DNA of 64,000 nucleotides. It comes from Paracyclopina nana. Lineage: Eukaryota; Arthropoda; Copepoda; Cyclopoida; Cyclopettidae. The stretch is from contig JAGUCH010000003.1 in the NCBI GenBank assembly GCA_019096065.1, forward strand, positions 10,044,001-10,108,000, given 5' to 3'. Of this stretch, positions 31,680 through 44,600 are shown piece by piece; positions within the stretch are counted from its first letter, which is position 1, and each line of letters begins with the position of its first letter. Both the position numbers and the translations under genes were made by a program. The notes under the pieces were generated by a model, which was given only the letters and a program-made list of their open reading frames with translations, was not told the DNA's origin and ran no database searches.

Positions 31680-34486
31680 ATGAAAAAGCTGGACTACGAT
31701 CAGGACATTTTGAGCCACGTGCAAGGCTTTGGCAGATGGCAAATTTGCCAGTTTGCCCTCCTATGCTTGCCTTCAGCCTTCAGCGCCATGCCTGTATTCA
31801 TGTACTCCTTTGTATCGTACACCCCGATACATCGGTGCAAAGTACCAGCATGTGAAAGTGATCCCGAGGAGTTTGCGCATTTCCCCAACTTTTCCATACC
31901 TTGGAACAGTGATGTACAGTCATTTGACAGCTGCCATCATTATGCGTAAGTAAGAATACATTTTCCAAATATGTATCCCAGTTTCTTTAAAACTTTGAAT
32001 CCTGATTTTGATGCAACGCGTAATTTTATTAGCGGGCAATGATAACAAAATAGAAATATTTAAATCGAGGCTCATCAAAGAGTGATTTGGCTTGAAAATC
32101 AGGATGTAATGCAAGAAATAAAAATGTCGTCAAGTTGAGTGTGAACATTGTTCACAGGAGCTTTCTCCCCTTTTTTTAAAGGCACCTTAACAATGGCTCT
32201 GCGTGCTCTTCCGATCAATTCAATGAGTATGCGAGTGAATACTGCGAAAATGGGTGGGTTGCAGACAGGCAATTGTTTTCAGCCACAGCCACCATTGATC
32301 TGGAAATGGTGTGTGAGGATCATTGGAAGAAGGCTGCGGCTCAAAGCCTTTACATGGCCGGAATGCTACTTGGCAGCTTTGTCTTTGGCACAATGGCTGA
32401 TTGGGTGGGGAGACGAGCCACTTTGGTAGTAGGCTGCCTCCTGATAGCCACAAGTGGGTCCATTTGTGCGATACTGCCGGCCTCACCCCAAATGTATCCG
32501 GCTTTTGCGGCACTACGATTTTTGGCTGGCATGGGTCATGTGTGCACCTTTATGCAGACCTTCACACTCTCCGTGGAGTATGTGGGTGCGGAGAAACGCA
32601 CGCTGTGCGGATGCCTCATTGAAGTGGCTTTTGCCTTTGGTAAGTCGAATACATTCGAGCTGTATCGGAAGCGAAAATCTTGACGTAAGGAGCTGAGCTT
32701 CCTTCAACGATCAATTTCAGTCGGCGGTACTGAAAACAAGATTGACAGATGACAATCGAGTCTCATTAAAGAGTGATTTGACTTGAATGCTTGAGCACGC
32801 CAAAAAAATGTATCGAACGACAGCACTGAAAATGTCGTCAAAGTGAAAGCTTCTTCTCATGATATCTTGTAGATGAACACCGTGTTATAGCCATGAAGAA
32901 AAAGCTTTTGAGCTGTTCACCAAGAATAGGTGTCCAAAGGTGACGTTCCGAATTTTCACAGGCCGTAAGATAATCGAGTACACACAATTAATACAGAAGA
33001 GACAACAATCGTGGCTGGTCTTTTTTTGGCTATTAATTCTTACACAATTGTGATTTAAGCTGTGGTAAAATACTGCCTTTTTTAGGTGGCCTTTCCACTG
33101 GCCTTTTGTCATGGGCTGGCGTTCGAAATTGGAGGGTTTTGATGCTGATCTGCTCAGCACCTTCAGCACTTTTGGCCCTACTTTGGTTCATCCTTCCCGA
33201 ATCCCCAAGATGGCTGATTGCCACAGGTAAAAATAGTACTCTTGAAAAAGGCTTCTTTTTTCCCTAAAAAATAACAATTTTCAATAGGCAAATGGGAGCA
33301 ACTGGAAATTGACGTGAAGACAACTGCACGCATCAACAAATCGGAATTTCCAACGGCTGTTTTTGATGACATCAAAGCAGGCAAATTCTCGCGAAATGAC
33401 ATCAATGGAGAAACATCAATTGGATACGAGAAAAACGCCAACATTCTCGACCTTTTCAGGCCTAGGATCATTTTCGCAAGGTCCATGGCAAACTTTTACA
33501 TTTGGATGGTACATTAATAATTTTATGGCTTCAAAATCCAGCAGTATATTTCGAAAGTTTATTTAGGTCACCACGCTGTGCTACTTTGGCCTCACGATGG
33601 CAGCCTCGGATTTGAGCTCGAATATTTTTCTCAACTTTGCTCTTGTCACTTTTGTGGAAATTCCTGCGAGCTTCTTCTGTATTTATGCCATGGACGAATT
33701 TGGACGCAAACCCGTTCTAGCCAGTTCAGCCATTTTGGCCGGTTGTACTTGCATTACAGCTGGTTTTCTCCTTGACTGCAACATTTGGATTCCGGTAAGC
33801 ATGTCCACAGTGGATTATTTCTATACCATATTATTCAAACGAAAATAGTAGTGCTTTTTATTTTTCATTGTAATTAAGAAGTTCTTCAAAATTCGAGATT
33901 TTCGAATTTAGCCAAAATTCCCATTTATGCGCGTGGAAATTATCCACTGTGGCGGGCCTTAAAGTGATGTTGTGTATTTCTTACAGACGGTTTTATCCAT
34001 TATTGGCAAATTCGGAGCCACAAACTGTTTTACAATAGTTTTTGTCTACACTGCTGAGATGTTTCCCACTGAAATTCGCAGCACTGCAGTCGGATTATCC
34101 TCAACTTGGGCGAGAGTCGGGGGCATTTTGGCCCCTCAAGTAAGAAAAACAACAATCTAGAGTCTGATCCGCAAAAAAGCAAACTTCCTTTTGAACAATC
34201 ACACTTCGCATTTTAATTGCAGAAATTAGTAGAAAATTGCTCGGTTTGCATTTTATAGGATACGACTCTAATTCGGAAGGGAGTTCAATTTTTTATGGGT
34301 CAGACTCTTCTAATTTTTTAATGTGTGTTTTTTTAAGTTGCAAGCTTAACTGTCGTTTGGCCTCCATTACCTCTACTGATAATGGGAGGTTGCGCACTTT
34401 TTGGCGGAATTCTTGCGCTCATCTTCTTGCCTGAAACCTTGGGCAAACCTTTGCCTGCTACAATGCAACAAGCCATCGACCTTTAA
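31680..34486 (+). CDS. SLC22-family organic cation/anion transporter
   Basis: Exons 31680-31945, 32182-32639, 33086-33226, 33288-33508, 33567-33794, 33987-34139 and 34338-34486, about 538 residues, normal for SLC22. The start is ATG at 31680. Seen: a first membrane segment, a large Cys-rich extracellular loop (HRCKVPACE, then CENGWVADRQLFSATATIDL), GMLLGSFVFGTMADWVGRR (MFS loop 2-3 motif), LPESPRWLI, YAMDEFGRKP, FPTEIRSTAVGLSSTWARVG and LPETLGKPLP near the C-terminus. These are SLC22 signatures: a 12-segment plasma-membrane carrier. Substrate cannot be deduced. The last junction is one base out of phase (see findings). AATAAA lies 67 bp after the stop. Several introns are largely transposon sequence. 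Confidence 0.9.
32030..32130 (+). mobile_element. Degenerate family-A element in the first SLC22 intron
   Basis: Retains AAATCGAGGCTCATCAAAG, GTGATTTGGCTTGAAAA and AAAATGTCGTCAA in A order. The palindromic core is lost. Confidence 0.55.
32680..32886 (+). mobile_element. Family-A MITE in the second SLC22 intron
   Basis: CTTGACGTAAGG, core TTTCAGTCGGCGGTACTGAAA, tag ACAATCGAGTCTCATTAA, AAAAAATGTATCGAAC, AAAATGTCGTCAAAG, right end GTAGATGAACACCGTG followed by TTA. Sense orientation. Confidence 0.82.
33805..33952. mobile_element. 148-bp inverted-repeat element in an SLC22 intron
   Basis: CCACAGTGGATTATTTC (33805-33821) and GAAATTATCCACTGTGG (33936-33952) are complementary at 16 of 17 positions. 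It is unrelated to families A-C. I see no convincing target duplication. Confidence 0.7.
34158..34270. mobile_element. Family-E short MITE in the last SLC22 intron
   Basis: Begins TAGAGTCTGATCCGC and ends GGATACGACTCTA. A further inverted end (GGGTCAGACTCTTC) follows at about 34298. The TA ends suggest a Tc1/mariner type (inference). Confidence 0.55.
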
Positions 34487-34552
34487 ATAGTGCCAAAAAA
34501 TATGTATATTTAAAATTTCCATTGTTATCTCTCATTTTTATCCATTTTCAGC

Positions 34553-34558
34553 AATAAA
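34553..34558 (+). terminator. Polyadenylation signal AATAAA for the SLC22 gene
   Basis: A canonical hexamer 67 bp beyond the stop codon. The short 3' UTR it implies suits the gene spacing here. Confidence 0.55.
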
Positions 34559-35873
34559 TATCAGATTATTTGATTTCCACGAAAAACTACTATGATTTTA
34601 AGACCAACCCCTCTCAGCTCGACTTTGAGTCCGATCCATTATTTCACAAAATACAGACGCTTTCTTACTCAAATTACTTTATATTTCTTATTTATTTTTT
34701 AAATGGGAAATGCTTGATTCTTCTGCTCACTTCTTCAGCAGTCGAAGATAAAATATTGTGATGTAAAAGGCAGATTTTTTGAAAAGCCCATAAAATTGAA
34801 TGGCAGCAGTAAAGTCCATATAAAAGTCGAGATATGTCCAATAACTTTTAGCTTTAAGGATTATTTGTTACTGTTCCATAATGCCATGAAAGATGAGAAA
34901 AACTAGCGAAATCCTGTAAGGTCAGCTCAATTAAAAAGGATATTTATATAGAGTGAAAGCCCCTGGATACTTTTCTCTTGATGTTACGTGATTAATCTTT
35001 GCTTTTGGTGTCCAGCATGAAAAATTGATTCGAGTCTGACCATTAACTTTGATTTTGGCCAAGATGGAGTAGCATGAATCCCTTGGCATGCATTAAGATC
35101 TTTGAATAAGGAATTGCGGCGTTTCCGACAACATTATTTATGTTGCTTCTATGGAAATTTGTCTGACCTTTCTCAGCCCATTTTCTCAAAACTACTCTAA
35201 ATGTACGACCAATTTTTTTCAACTGTGGGCAGATATGTCCAAACATGAGATCTTGGCCTTTTTCATCCCTATTTTGGCTTTTAATTTATTCTGCTATGAT
35301 TTTGGCATTTTTAAAGAGCTTTCTAAAAATTAGTCCCTTGGGAAATATTGCTCTAAGGTTAAAATATGCTTCATTTTCCCCTTGTGCAAAAATTAGGCAA
35401 AGAAAAAAGGCCTCTGTTGCAAAAAATTTTGCAGTTACGTTTTTTTGCTGCCACATATTCTTGAAAAGGAAGATAAATGGGATTTGCAAATAAATGCAAG
35501 CATTTTTTCAGTTCCAAAGCATGCTCACAAAACTCAAGACAATTTCGCCCTTTTTCCGCGCTTCGCTAACAAGATTGACTTTCCTAACGATCTCTCACTT
35601 CCAAATTGGCAAAATAGGGAAGAAACAATCCCAGCATTATTTTGCATTTATTTTTTCATTACAAAATACGGAAAGATGAATGTGACGTAATTTCGGTACA
35701 TAATTTATGTATTCTCAATTATGACAATTTGCTCACGATATTGGCAACTCTGCTTTCGGAAGCCAAAACTGCTGAGATCTTTTTTGGTAGTGATCTGAGG
35801 CAAATCAATCTCGATCAGCTCTTTTTGGTGGTGGTCACACAGGCAAAAAAGGTCCCCAATTGGTTTTCTTTGA
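34559..35873. other. Region between the convergent SLC22 and membrane-protein genes
   Basis: AT-rich. The frames present have no recognisable motif. It presumably holds the 3' UTR of the minus-strand gene ending at 35874. Nothing else was identified. Confidence 0.45.
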
Positions 35874-37625
35874 TCAGCAACTTGCTGAGTCATCTTTTGA
35901 CTTTTTATTCGAGGCTTTCTCGTCAAGGTTGACTTGAGCATGAGCAACGACCTCCACTTTGGTTTTCACGACGGCATATCCGTGATGATCATGGTTTTGA
36001 CAGCTCATCATGCTGCTCACCACACTGTGGTTATTGGTGGTGCCTCCCCTCGTGGAAGAGTTGGCACCAATGCTCTGATCATTGGGCTCATTCTGCTTCA
36101 TTCCATTGAAGTTGCCACTGTTTTGACCTCTCTTCCTTTTGGACTTGTTTGGATGCAAATGACACTCTTCCTCGTCATCACACACCAGATCAATGGATCT
36201 TTGGTTGGCTGCGTCCTCAGCAGTCTCCAAATTGGCCTCACCAGATGACTTGTCTTTCTGCCAGCAAAAAGAGGGCCTGCGAAGTGAAAAAAGAAAGCTG
36301 AGAGTTTTGAGCTGTTTCATCTTCATCATCATCTAGACAATGATGCATCATGTCTCAGCTCCAGCCTTAATTAATCAAGCTGACGAAAAAATCCCTCCAG
36401 CTCTTCATACTACCTTAGATACCACGCTGTGTGGTATTCATCTATGCGAAGAAATTTTGACGTGAAAAAAATGCGTTCCTTCAAGGTTCAAATTCAGTTT
36501 CGGGAACTGAAAGCAAAGTTGAGACATGGCCATCGAGTCTCATAAATTTGATTTGTAATTAAGCGTCGTTTTGTCATAAATGCGTATCTTACAATAAATA
36601 CAGAGACATCGTCAAAATACATGCTATATAGTAAAATAAAAGATTTTCGAGCCACACCAAATGAATACCACGCATTCGGTTTAGATAACTAAACATTGCA
36701 GCATTTTTTGAAATAATGCATAGATGAACGCCGCATTAGAGAGGCTTCCTGGTAACTCGCCTTGAGTTGAGGACACGTTGAGGTCCAGAAGAAGTAGTAG
36801 TAAAAACTTCTCTTGGCACGTTTACATCTCGAATCGAGTTAAGGCCTAGCTTACAAATCCACCACTTTTCCCAGAAAATCGAGAGTACGTTTTCCCTATA
36901 TACTATCTAACGTGAGTAGTTTCATCTTAGTTTTGAAAATATGTAGTAGTATGAATTCTCTGTTGAACGTGGAAATTTTTGGGTAATTCCTCAGATTGAC
37001 GCACTTCCACTTCCTTAGTAAAGAAGGTGATTTTATTAAAGAAAATGCCATCCCTAATTCGTCCAATTAGGCTGAATAGGCCTATTAGGCTCTAAAGCTT
37101 TGGTAAGCTCGTCATATCAGCCAAAGTTCTTAGCTAAGCTCAGAATACAATTAGATCATTACAGCCTGTATGAAAAGCAGACTTGCATGCATAGGAATAT
37201 ATAGTATTAGGTTAGGCCTTCAAAATAGGCCTCATTCATTATTGTGCATACCTGAGCTCGTCCCAGACGTCGTTTAGCGACCATGCCCATTTTCCATAGG
37301 ACGAGTTCATGTAATGGACGAGGATAAAAAGGAGGCCCACCGTGTAGAGGCTGAGGATGGTGGTGACGTAAAAAATTGCAGTGGGATAAGCATCTCGATG
37401 GACGGCTTGCAATTCGGGAACATTTTCTGGGCCTATGTAATGATGCAGTTGGCTCAGTTCACCTGGTGCTGTATTATGGCTCTGCAGCTGCAAATAGCCA
37501 GCTCGGGAATTGGCACCAATCCCCAAAGGATGGAGTAGCTCCGAAGCTGGCTCTTCTCTTGTTTTGCTTTCTGATTCAGAAGCTATGACAAGCTCTGAGA
37601 GTATCACAGATTCAGCTGAATCCAT
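35874..37625 (-). CDS. Unrecognised single-pass membrane protein
   Basis: Exons 37625-37252 and 36276-35874 join in phase 2 (split codon AGG) to give 258 residues. The start is an ATG. The N-terminal 80 residues are Ser/Glu-rich with no signal peptide seen. One hydrophobic segment (about residues 83-106, AIFYVTTILSLYTVGLLFIL) is followed directly by an aromatic, juxtamembrane SSYGKWAWSLNDVWDELRPS that spans the splice junction. The C-terminal half is polar and low in complexity, with a basic KSKRKRG and many Asn/Ser/His. I do not recognise the family. The layout (single helix near the middle, conserved-looking aromatic motif just inside) loosely recalls KCNE-type channel subunits, but no KCNE motif was matched, so no function is given. 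The intron holds a family-A element. Confidence 0.6.
36430..36737 (+). mobile_element. Full-length family-A MITE
   Basis: About 310 bp, with TGTGGTATTCATCTATGC and GCATAGATGAACGCCGCA at the ends. Core TTCAGTTTCGGGAACTGAAA about 70 bp from the left end, tag GCCATCGAGTCTCATAAA, TGCGTATCTTACAATAAA, GACATCGTCAAAATAC. The best reference copy for the family. Antisense to the minus-strand host gene. Confidence 0.88.
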
Positions 37626-40600
37626 ATCTCCTCATATATCCTGAAAAATACCAAATGGCTCTTATCCCTTTTTCTTTTTTGCAAAGAATTTGCTACATTT
37701 GGCCTCTAAAATAGTTCATTTCAGTTTAAGGCACTGAACGCAAAATTGGAAGATGATAATGAAGTCTCATTACAGAGCCATTTGACTTGAAAACTCGAGT
37801 ACGTCAAAAAATGTATCTTACATCCACGCGATGGAAAGCGTTGTATTTTCAACATTTATCAATTTATCGTATTCCCATCTTTTTTATTGTGGCTGAGAAA
37901 TTGTAGCATTTTTTCCTTAAGGGTTTGCCATAATGGAGTAAACCACATTTGCTACTTCCCAGAAAATACTCCGACACGCTTGATTGGGCATAGAGCCTGC
38001 CTTTTTCTTGCTACTTTTGGCCATCCATCAATTCCTTGTCTTTTAAAAAAAGGCAGATATCTCTACGTAGTAAAAAGGCATTCCCCAAATTGCTTTTCCT
38101 TATGTGCTATTCTATTCTTCAATTCCACTCGATCGTGTGAATACATTCTTGTGTTGACTGAAATACAGGATACAGGTAGTGAAGTACTCTGCATTGTTTC
38201 AGATGCACAATGCTAAATAATAGGAAATGGGCCTTCCTTGGCATTCACAGGATTCTATACGTGCGTGGTAATCACAGTGTGAGTTTTCGATTACATGGGA
38301 CATAAGGCCTAAAGCTTAGTGTAAGCTAGCTGCATGCGCATTAGTGAATAGGCCTACTACTATATATACGTTATGTAAGTTAGCGGTGCCAGATCTTCCT
38401 TTGGCAATACATCAACATTTTTTTCACAAAAGAAAGCCAATACACTTTAGTAATATATCTTGGGCCTCATCTGGGAAACAAGGAAAGAAACAGCAAATCG
38501 GAAAAGCAATTTATTTTCCAAAGGCCTTTTTTCGATACTACATCTGCAGCAACAAGAGCAGCTAAAAAAGAACGAAAAACAACTCTATGTAGTTTCAACG
38601 TGAGTTAGTGCATCAATATTTGCGCTAGAACGATTGTCAACATTAATCCCAGAAAAAAATATTATACAATTTTCCCATCATTTTCGGAGCAACAAGGATC
38701 TCAGCAGATGAACCGAGCTCGTAATTTTTAGGCATAACTTATTCATTTCTTACAAATTAGTTTTTTTGTAATTTTCTTGACTTCTTGCTATGTAAACCGA
38801 GATAAGCCTGGAAATGCACAAAGTTTTTCTTTGCACTTTTGTGTGCTTGCTGAATGTGTAATTTGGTGAGACCTGCGAATTGCATGACTTGGCTTTTTGC
38901 TGATTTTCTAGCCTGTTAGCAGACAAAAGAGCAGAACACCTTTCTCAGTTTTGGGCATGAATTGAGCCTAAATTAACTTTCCGCTTGAGATGATGCTTTT
39001 CCTTTTTTTCCCAAGCAGCTGACTCGTTTTTGCACTCATCCAAGCCTAACATTTGTGTGTTTACACATCTTTTACAAAGTGTTTGCAAAAAATGGCTGGC
39101 AAATGGAGAAGGCTTGATTTACTCGAGAAACTAGAAAGCAGTTTTAGTTGTCAGCGATATTTTCGCAGAAGCAACATTTACTGCAGCAGCAATCTGCTGT
39201 CGGAATACATACAGTGTATGTATTCGCAGCATTGTTTGTTATCTTTGAAAAATTAGGTCAATTTGATTGCAACACGTGAGCGCGCCAGCAGTATTTACTC
39301 AAATACAGATACAAGTGCGTGTGTATTCAGTAACGAAGGTCAAGTCCCAAGGGACAATTCATCAGCTTGACGCTTGCTGTTGCAAATGAGTTTGTCCGAG
39401 TAAACAAACGAGATCAGCGACTCAAAAGAAAGAGATGCTCAATTGCTTTGTCCAAACTTAGCAATTGTCATTTCACGAGAAAAAGTGAAAGCTCCTTTTT
39501 TCTCTGCTATGAAAAAGTAAAAGCATCTTGTAATGAGCATAGAATATTTTTTTCTTTTGCTACGAAAATAACCTTTACAATCATGTCCTACACAAGTTGA
39601 ATCCAAAAATGTTTTTTGATCGAAATACATCAGGGCTTTCTCCTTTCAAACTAGTTTGGTAGCATAAAAAGTGATGCAACTAGGGACTGCACCTGTCAGT
39701 TCCACAGGATTCTTATTTGTTGCTTACTTCCAAGCCAGTCAAGGACACTTGCACTCACTTCTCTATGAGATGTATGTAATCGCAGCAAGCAGAATAATAA
39801 GGATGACAAAAATACGAATATAATGTAGCTGTGTGTGTGCCCAAACAGATTAATGCAGACAAACAACAGAGCTTCGTGATGCAGGTCATAAAAAAACTCA
39901 TTATTTTGCTTTTTCTCCCATAAAGGATTTTTTTTATTCATCATTTGATAAAGTTGTAGCAAAATCCAATCTGCATGAAATTGCTTGCCTTAAAATGTAT
40001 CTAAGAGACGTGAAAGTTTGGATACACTTGAGCGAAACCTAGCTCTGTTTGGAGAGGTTGGCCTTAATTAACATAAATGTATACAGTGCCATATTGTGTA
40101 AGCAGTGCAGTATTATGCACAGATTGCCAAAATACACGACATATAAAGGCTCTATGATGTGTGCTGCACAAGGTAATTTCTATTTATGTGGTATAAAATC
40201 AGTGTTTTCGTGTAGTTGTCAATTAGCTTGTTATGAGCTGTAGCATTTGCATGATTAGCCCATTTTTCACTATAATGTTAATTGAGTTGCCCCCATTTGG
40301 TATAATTCTGCTTTTGGCACATGATTTCCTCTCCTTGAAAAAAGAAGCTTAGGGCTTACTTCAGGTCACTACAGAATTGTACTGCATTCCACTAGAAATA
40401 CAGAGATGTATCCAATCATCTAACACTTTACTGGAGATGATTGAATGAATGGCATGCCCAGAAAAAAGATTGCTTCCAATAATAATATCTGCTCATGATT
40501 TATGTCACAAAGAAAAAGGGACTAAGGCGCGAATAAAGTCAGAGAAAGCAGTAAAATATCTATTTTAGGGTTCTTATCAATTATTGGAGTCCCTTACCAA

Positions 40601-41616
40601 TTTATGTGGAGATTCTTGGAAGCATCTGTGCAAGTGTGGAGTTAGAGTTAGACTGAATGTACGTTCACCTTTTCAGAGGCCGTCGACGGCCTCAGACGCG
40701 GCCTCTCATCTCATTTTCGTCTCTCACTGAGCCTCAGCTTCTGCGATTGAGCAAAAGACACAAAATACCGAAGTAACAAGAGAAAGTCGAGCATTTTCTT
40801 CTTCTAAATTATTACTAATTATTTAAACCTATTAAAAAGGTCAATATTTCCATTTTAGGTGCGAAAATAGCATGAGCAAGCAACAATTTGTGGTAGATTC
40901 TCTAATAATTGCTTCTATTACGTTAGCTAGTTAATTAGGAAGCTAATGAATTGTATTATGTTGGATACATTTTGTATTTTGAGCCAATGGTGACCTTGTT
41001 GCACCATTTCATGTCCAGCTGGATTTCTTCTCGCAAATAGAGCAAATTTATCAAGGCTTTTCTAACATGTTAGGATATGGATCGCGAGGAGAAAAGAATA
41101 CCAAAAAATCAAATACATAAAATATCCAATTATGAACGTCTGCCCAGAAAAACAAGAAATGACCCACTGTGAATATGCTTGATTGTATTGAAAATCGATA
41201 TTATGCCCCAGTGGTATATTCAAGTATACCATAAATAACATTTGGGGGAGCTCCGATATACCAAAAATATTCCTGATTCTAGAATAAATACGAATGTGCT
41301 ATTTTTTCGTGGTCAAATTGGGCTTTTAATTAGAAGTCCAGTTTTTACTTGCTTTGAAGTTTGCAGTTTTTTTTAAAATGCCAGCCCAAAAGAACCTTGT
41401 TATAAAGATCAAAGGCCTTCAGAAATGGAAAAGGCTGAAAAGTGTACATACTACATGATCAACATGGTCAGTTCATTCCAGTTATTTTTCCTTTCATAAA
41501 GAAGAAGAACTGAAAAAATCTGGAAAATCATCAATATCAACTTTCTCCTTCTCTTCTTCTCCAACGAGGAAAAAAACGTTTCTTCTTCTTCACTAACAAT
41601 AAAAGAATGCAATTGA
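37626..41616. other. 4-kb region without a recognised gene
   Basis: It holds one family-A element (about 37710-37830). GAATACATACAGTGTATGTATTC-type dyad symmetry occurs near 39201. The rest is AT-rich and anonymous. No exon with motif support was found on either strand. Confidence 0.5.
37710..37830 (+). mobile_element. Family-A MITE copy
   Basis: TTTCAGTTTAAGGCACTGAA, GATAATGAAGTCTCATTAC, GCCATTTGACTTGAAAA, AAAAATGTATCTTACATC in canonical order. The ends are not preserved. It lies just upstream of the membrane-protein gene. Confidence 0.72.
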
Positions 41617-44600
41617 TTAGCTTGAGTGCAGGCCCCAGAAGATTTGACGACTTTTGATGAAATTCAGTCCGTCCAGGGCCAAATCCGCAATATCTTGATC
41701 AAAAATGCCTCTTTTCGGCTGCGGCACACCTAAAAATATTCGCAATTTCGCGATGGTCAATCAATTTTGGTGAAAGCTCTAATTTACTGAAGTCCCACTC
41801 GAAATCTTCAAAATCCAATATGGCTCTCGATTTGTAGGCATTCTTGGGTGGATCTGGCGGCTTAAAAGTGGCTGAGAGTGAACATAGGAAAGCTTCATCC
41901 TCTTCAAGTCTTCTTAATTCCCTGTTGATGGTATTTTGCAATCATTTTAGTTGATATAGGTACTTTTTTAATGGTTGCAACTTTTTTTAGTGATGATGAA
42001 ACGAGCTCGAACTCGACTCCGTAGCTCGAACACAAAACTTGGCTCGGACTACATAAGGGCCACACTCGAACTCGACAACAAACTGCCCAATTTAAAAAAG
42101 TAAAATTAATTGGCAGATTTACTTAGTGAATTTTCTTGCACTTGGGAATTTACTACGACTCGCTCGAACCCAATTGTTTCGGCTAGTTCCATCTCAACTT
42201 CAACCTTTACTCGTAAGCTAGGCTTAGTCTTTCGCACTTTTTGCATATTTGCGCTGCTTCTCAAAATAGCTCAAAGCATAAAAAGTGTTTAAATAGTATA
42301 TGAATTTATATGCTGCTAATTATGAGCTATTATGAGTCATGAGCTATTTAAGTGGCGTAACTATGCACAGAAGGAAGCGAATCGGTGATTGGAACTGTTT
42401 TTTGGGGGTCAGCTCAGTGAATGTGACGTCATGATCGCGTGAGAGTAGTTGACCCGTACCTCAAAAGTGTTTCAAATTGTTGGAAATAGAATCAGGCCAA
42501 AAAGAGCCAAAAGCCAGCCTAAAAGCCAGCCCGAAAAATATTGATAAAAACTGATTCACAGGGAATAGGAGTACTGATGCTTGCAGGCAGCGATCGGACC
42601 TCCAAAATGTTTCTCAATTCGCAGCGAATCATGCCGGTAGGACTGATATCGGACTTTTCTATGTAATCCTCTAATCCTATAGTGATTAAGTCTAAGTCGT
42701 AGAGTTGCCGACTTGCCGCTGGTAATTGGCTTAAAATACTTAATTGAGACTTGACTTGACCTGATAACTCAATATATGGAGTTAAAGGTCATGTAAATAG
42801 AGTCAAAGCGTTAGAGGTAGAGGCACCACGCTAGATGTAGGAGAATATAATTATTATTCACATTATTAAAAATTATGGCAAAACTCTGCCGTTGACTCAT
42901 CAAGTCATTTCCCAAGAAATATGCCAAACATCAGATTTTATTATTGTCGAAAAATTTAGATTTTGCATAGCAAAAACCATAATATTTACATTAAAACGAT
43001 TGTACCAAAAAATATGCTAAATACGTAAGTTTAACAATAGGAGCAAATGCCAAATTCGACTGGTGGCGCCATCTTACTATAATCTACTACACTATATGTA
43101 TATGCGTCACTCAACCACAGGAGGTTGCGGAAAGTAACGAATTTGAATCACGCAACCTTAATCATACAATAGGCAATAGGCAAAAATAGTAAAATAATAA
43201 ATACCCTTTGCTTCTCAATTTTGCTGTCTTTGCTGATTTGGCCTCCATTTTACCGCTTTTCTCTTCCTTGCTAAGAATTGCGTTTCCAATTGGCAAACTG
43301 GCCTTTTCGCAGCCATTATTTCCAGCTTCTTTTGTCTCCAATTTCAAGGCTGTTTTGAAATCCTCCTCGTGAAAGGATTTCTCAATAAGCTGTCTCTCAG
43401 CAGAGGCTAAAAGAGGAGAAGAAAATCAGCGTTTCAAGGTTTCACCTTGATTCCTTTGTTCTAAGATTACCGAGGTGTTTTTCATCATTTTCCACCTCCT
43501 TGAGGACTCCAATGGCGTCAATTGCCAGAGTAATGGAAGAAGTTGTTTTGCGGATACCATTATGGAAGCTCTTGGAGTAAAGTTCCGTCCTCAGGCGAAA
43601 TCCTCGATGGAAAATCATCAAAGCACGCTCAAACTTGGAAGGAGAACAATAAAGCAAAAAAAATTAAGGATGCGAAGGAAAAAGTTTGTGGGGCTTTCTC
43701 AAAGCTGTGAAAGTTTGTTTTTAGCAATGTTATCCCGCGTCGGAAGTTTCTAAATTGGTATAACGCAACTTCTCTTGTTAAAAGTAAACAACCAACATAT
43801 TAATGTGGTGTTCATCTATACCCGTTTCACATTCCAATTTTTATTTAGATATATTAGAATAAATACTTCTAGTGAGCATTAAAGTTAAATTTTCTTCATA
43901 ATATTATATTTTTTTGTTGGTTGCCATTTTTGGACTTTTCGGTCTGCAAAACTGAAATTGTGCCAAAAAGGCCAATATTATGTTGCGTCAATATTTTTGT
44001 TTATTCTGCAGATGAGCATAGCTTAGCGCTAATCTCAGCTTACCTTGCATTGGAGGTAGAGGGATTCTCCATAGATGTAAAGTGCCTTTCCATTGAAGGG
44101 GTTCCAATAGAGGACATTGGCCGCTTCCCTTTCAGCCTCGCGAAAACAGGCCAAATTGAACAGGCAAGTTGCCCTTAATTCCCGAGCCAGCAAAACTTGA
44201 TCACTTTCGCGTTCATTTCTAAAAGCTTCTTCCAGGCCATATTTGATGGCCATATCCAAATACCTGCAAATAGCTCAGAAAGCTTCCCTGCTTGTTTTTG
44301 GCCAATTTTCTTACTCAATGGCTTCAACGTAGAGCTTTCTTCGATCAATTAGGTTTTTTGCCCGGTAAATGTGGCCCACAATTCCTCCACTTTTTTCAAA
44401 GTCTGCAGCATCAGGCCAACTTTTCTGAAGCCGAAAATACAGCAAAAATTACACTTTTAATGCGCGAATGTTCATCTGCAATCCAATTTAAAAAAGGAGG
44501 CCATTGTTGCTTCCTTTCAATATTCTTTAAAAAAGCCTTGAAAGGCTTTTCTTAATGGCATTTCATTATGGTGCAACAATGGGTTTTTAGAAAGCAAAGG

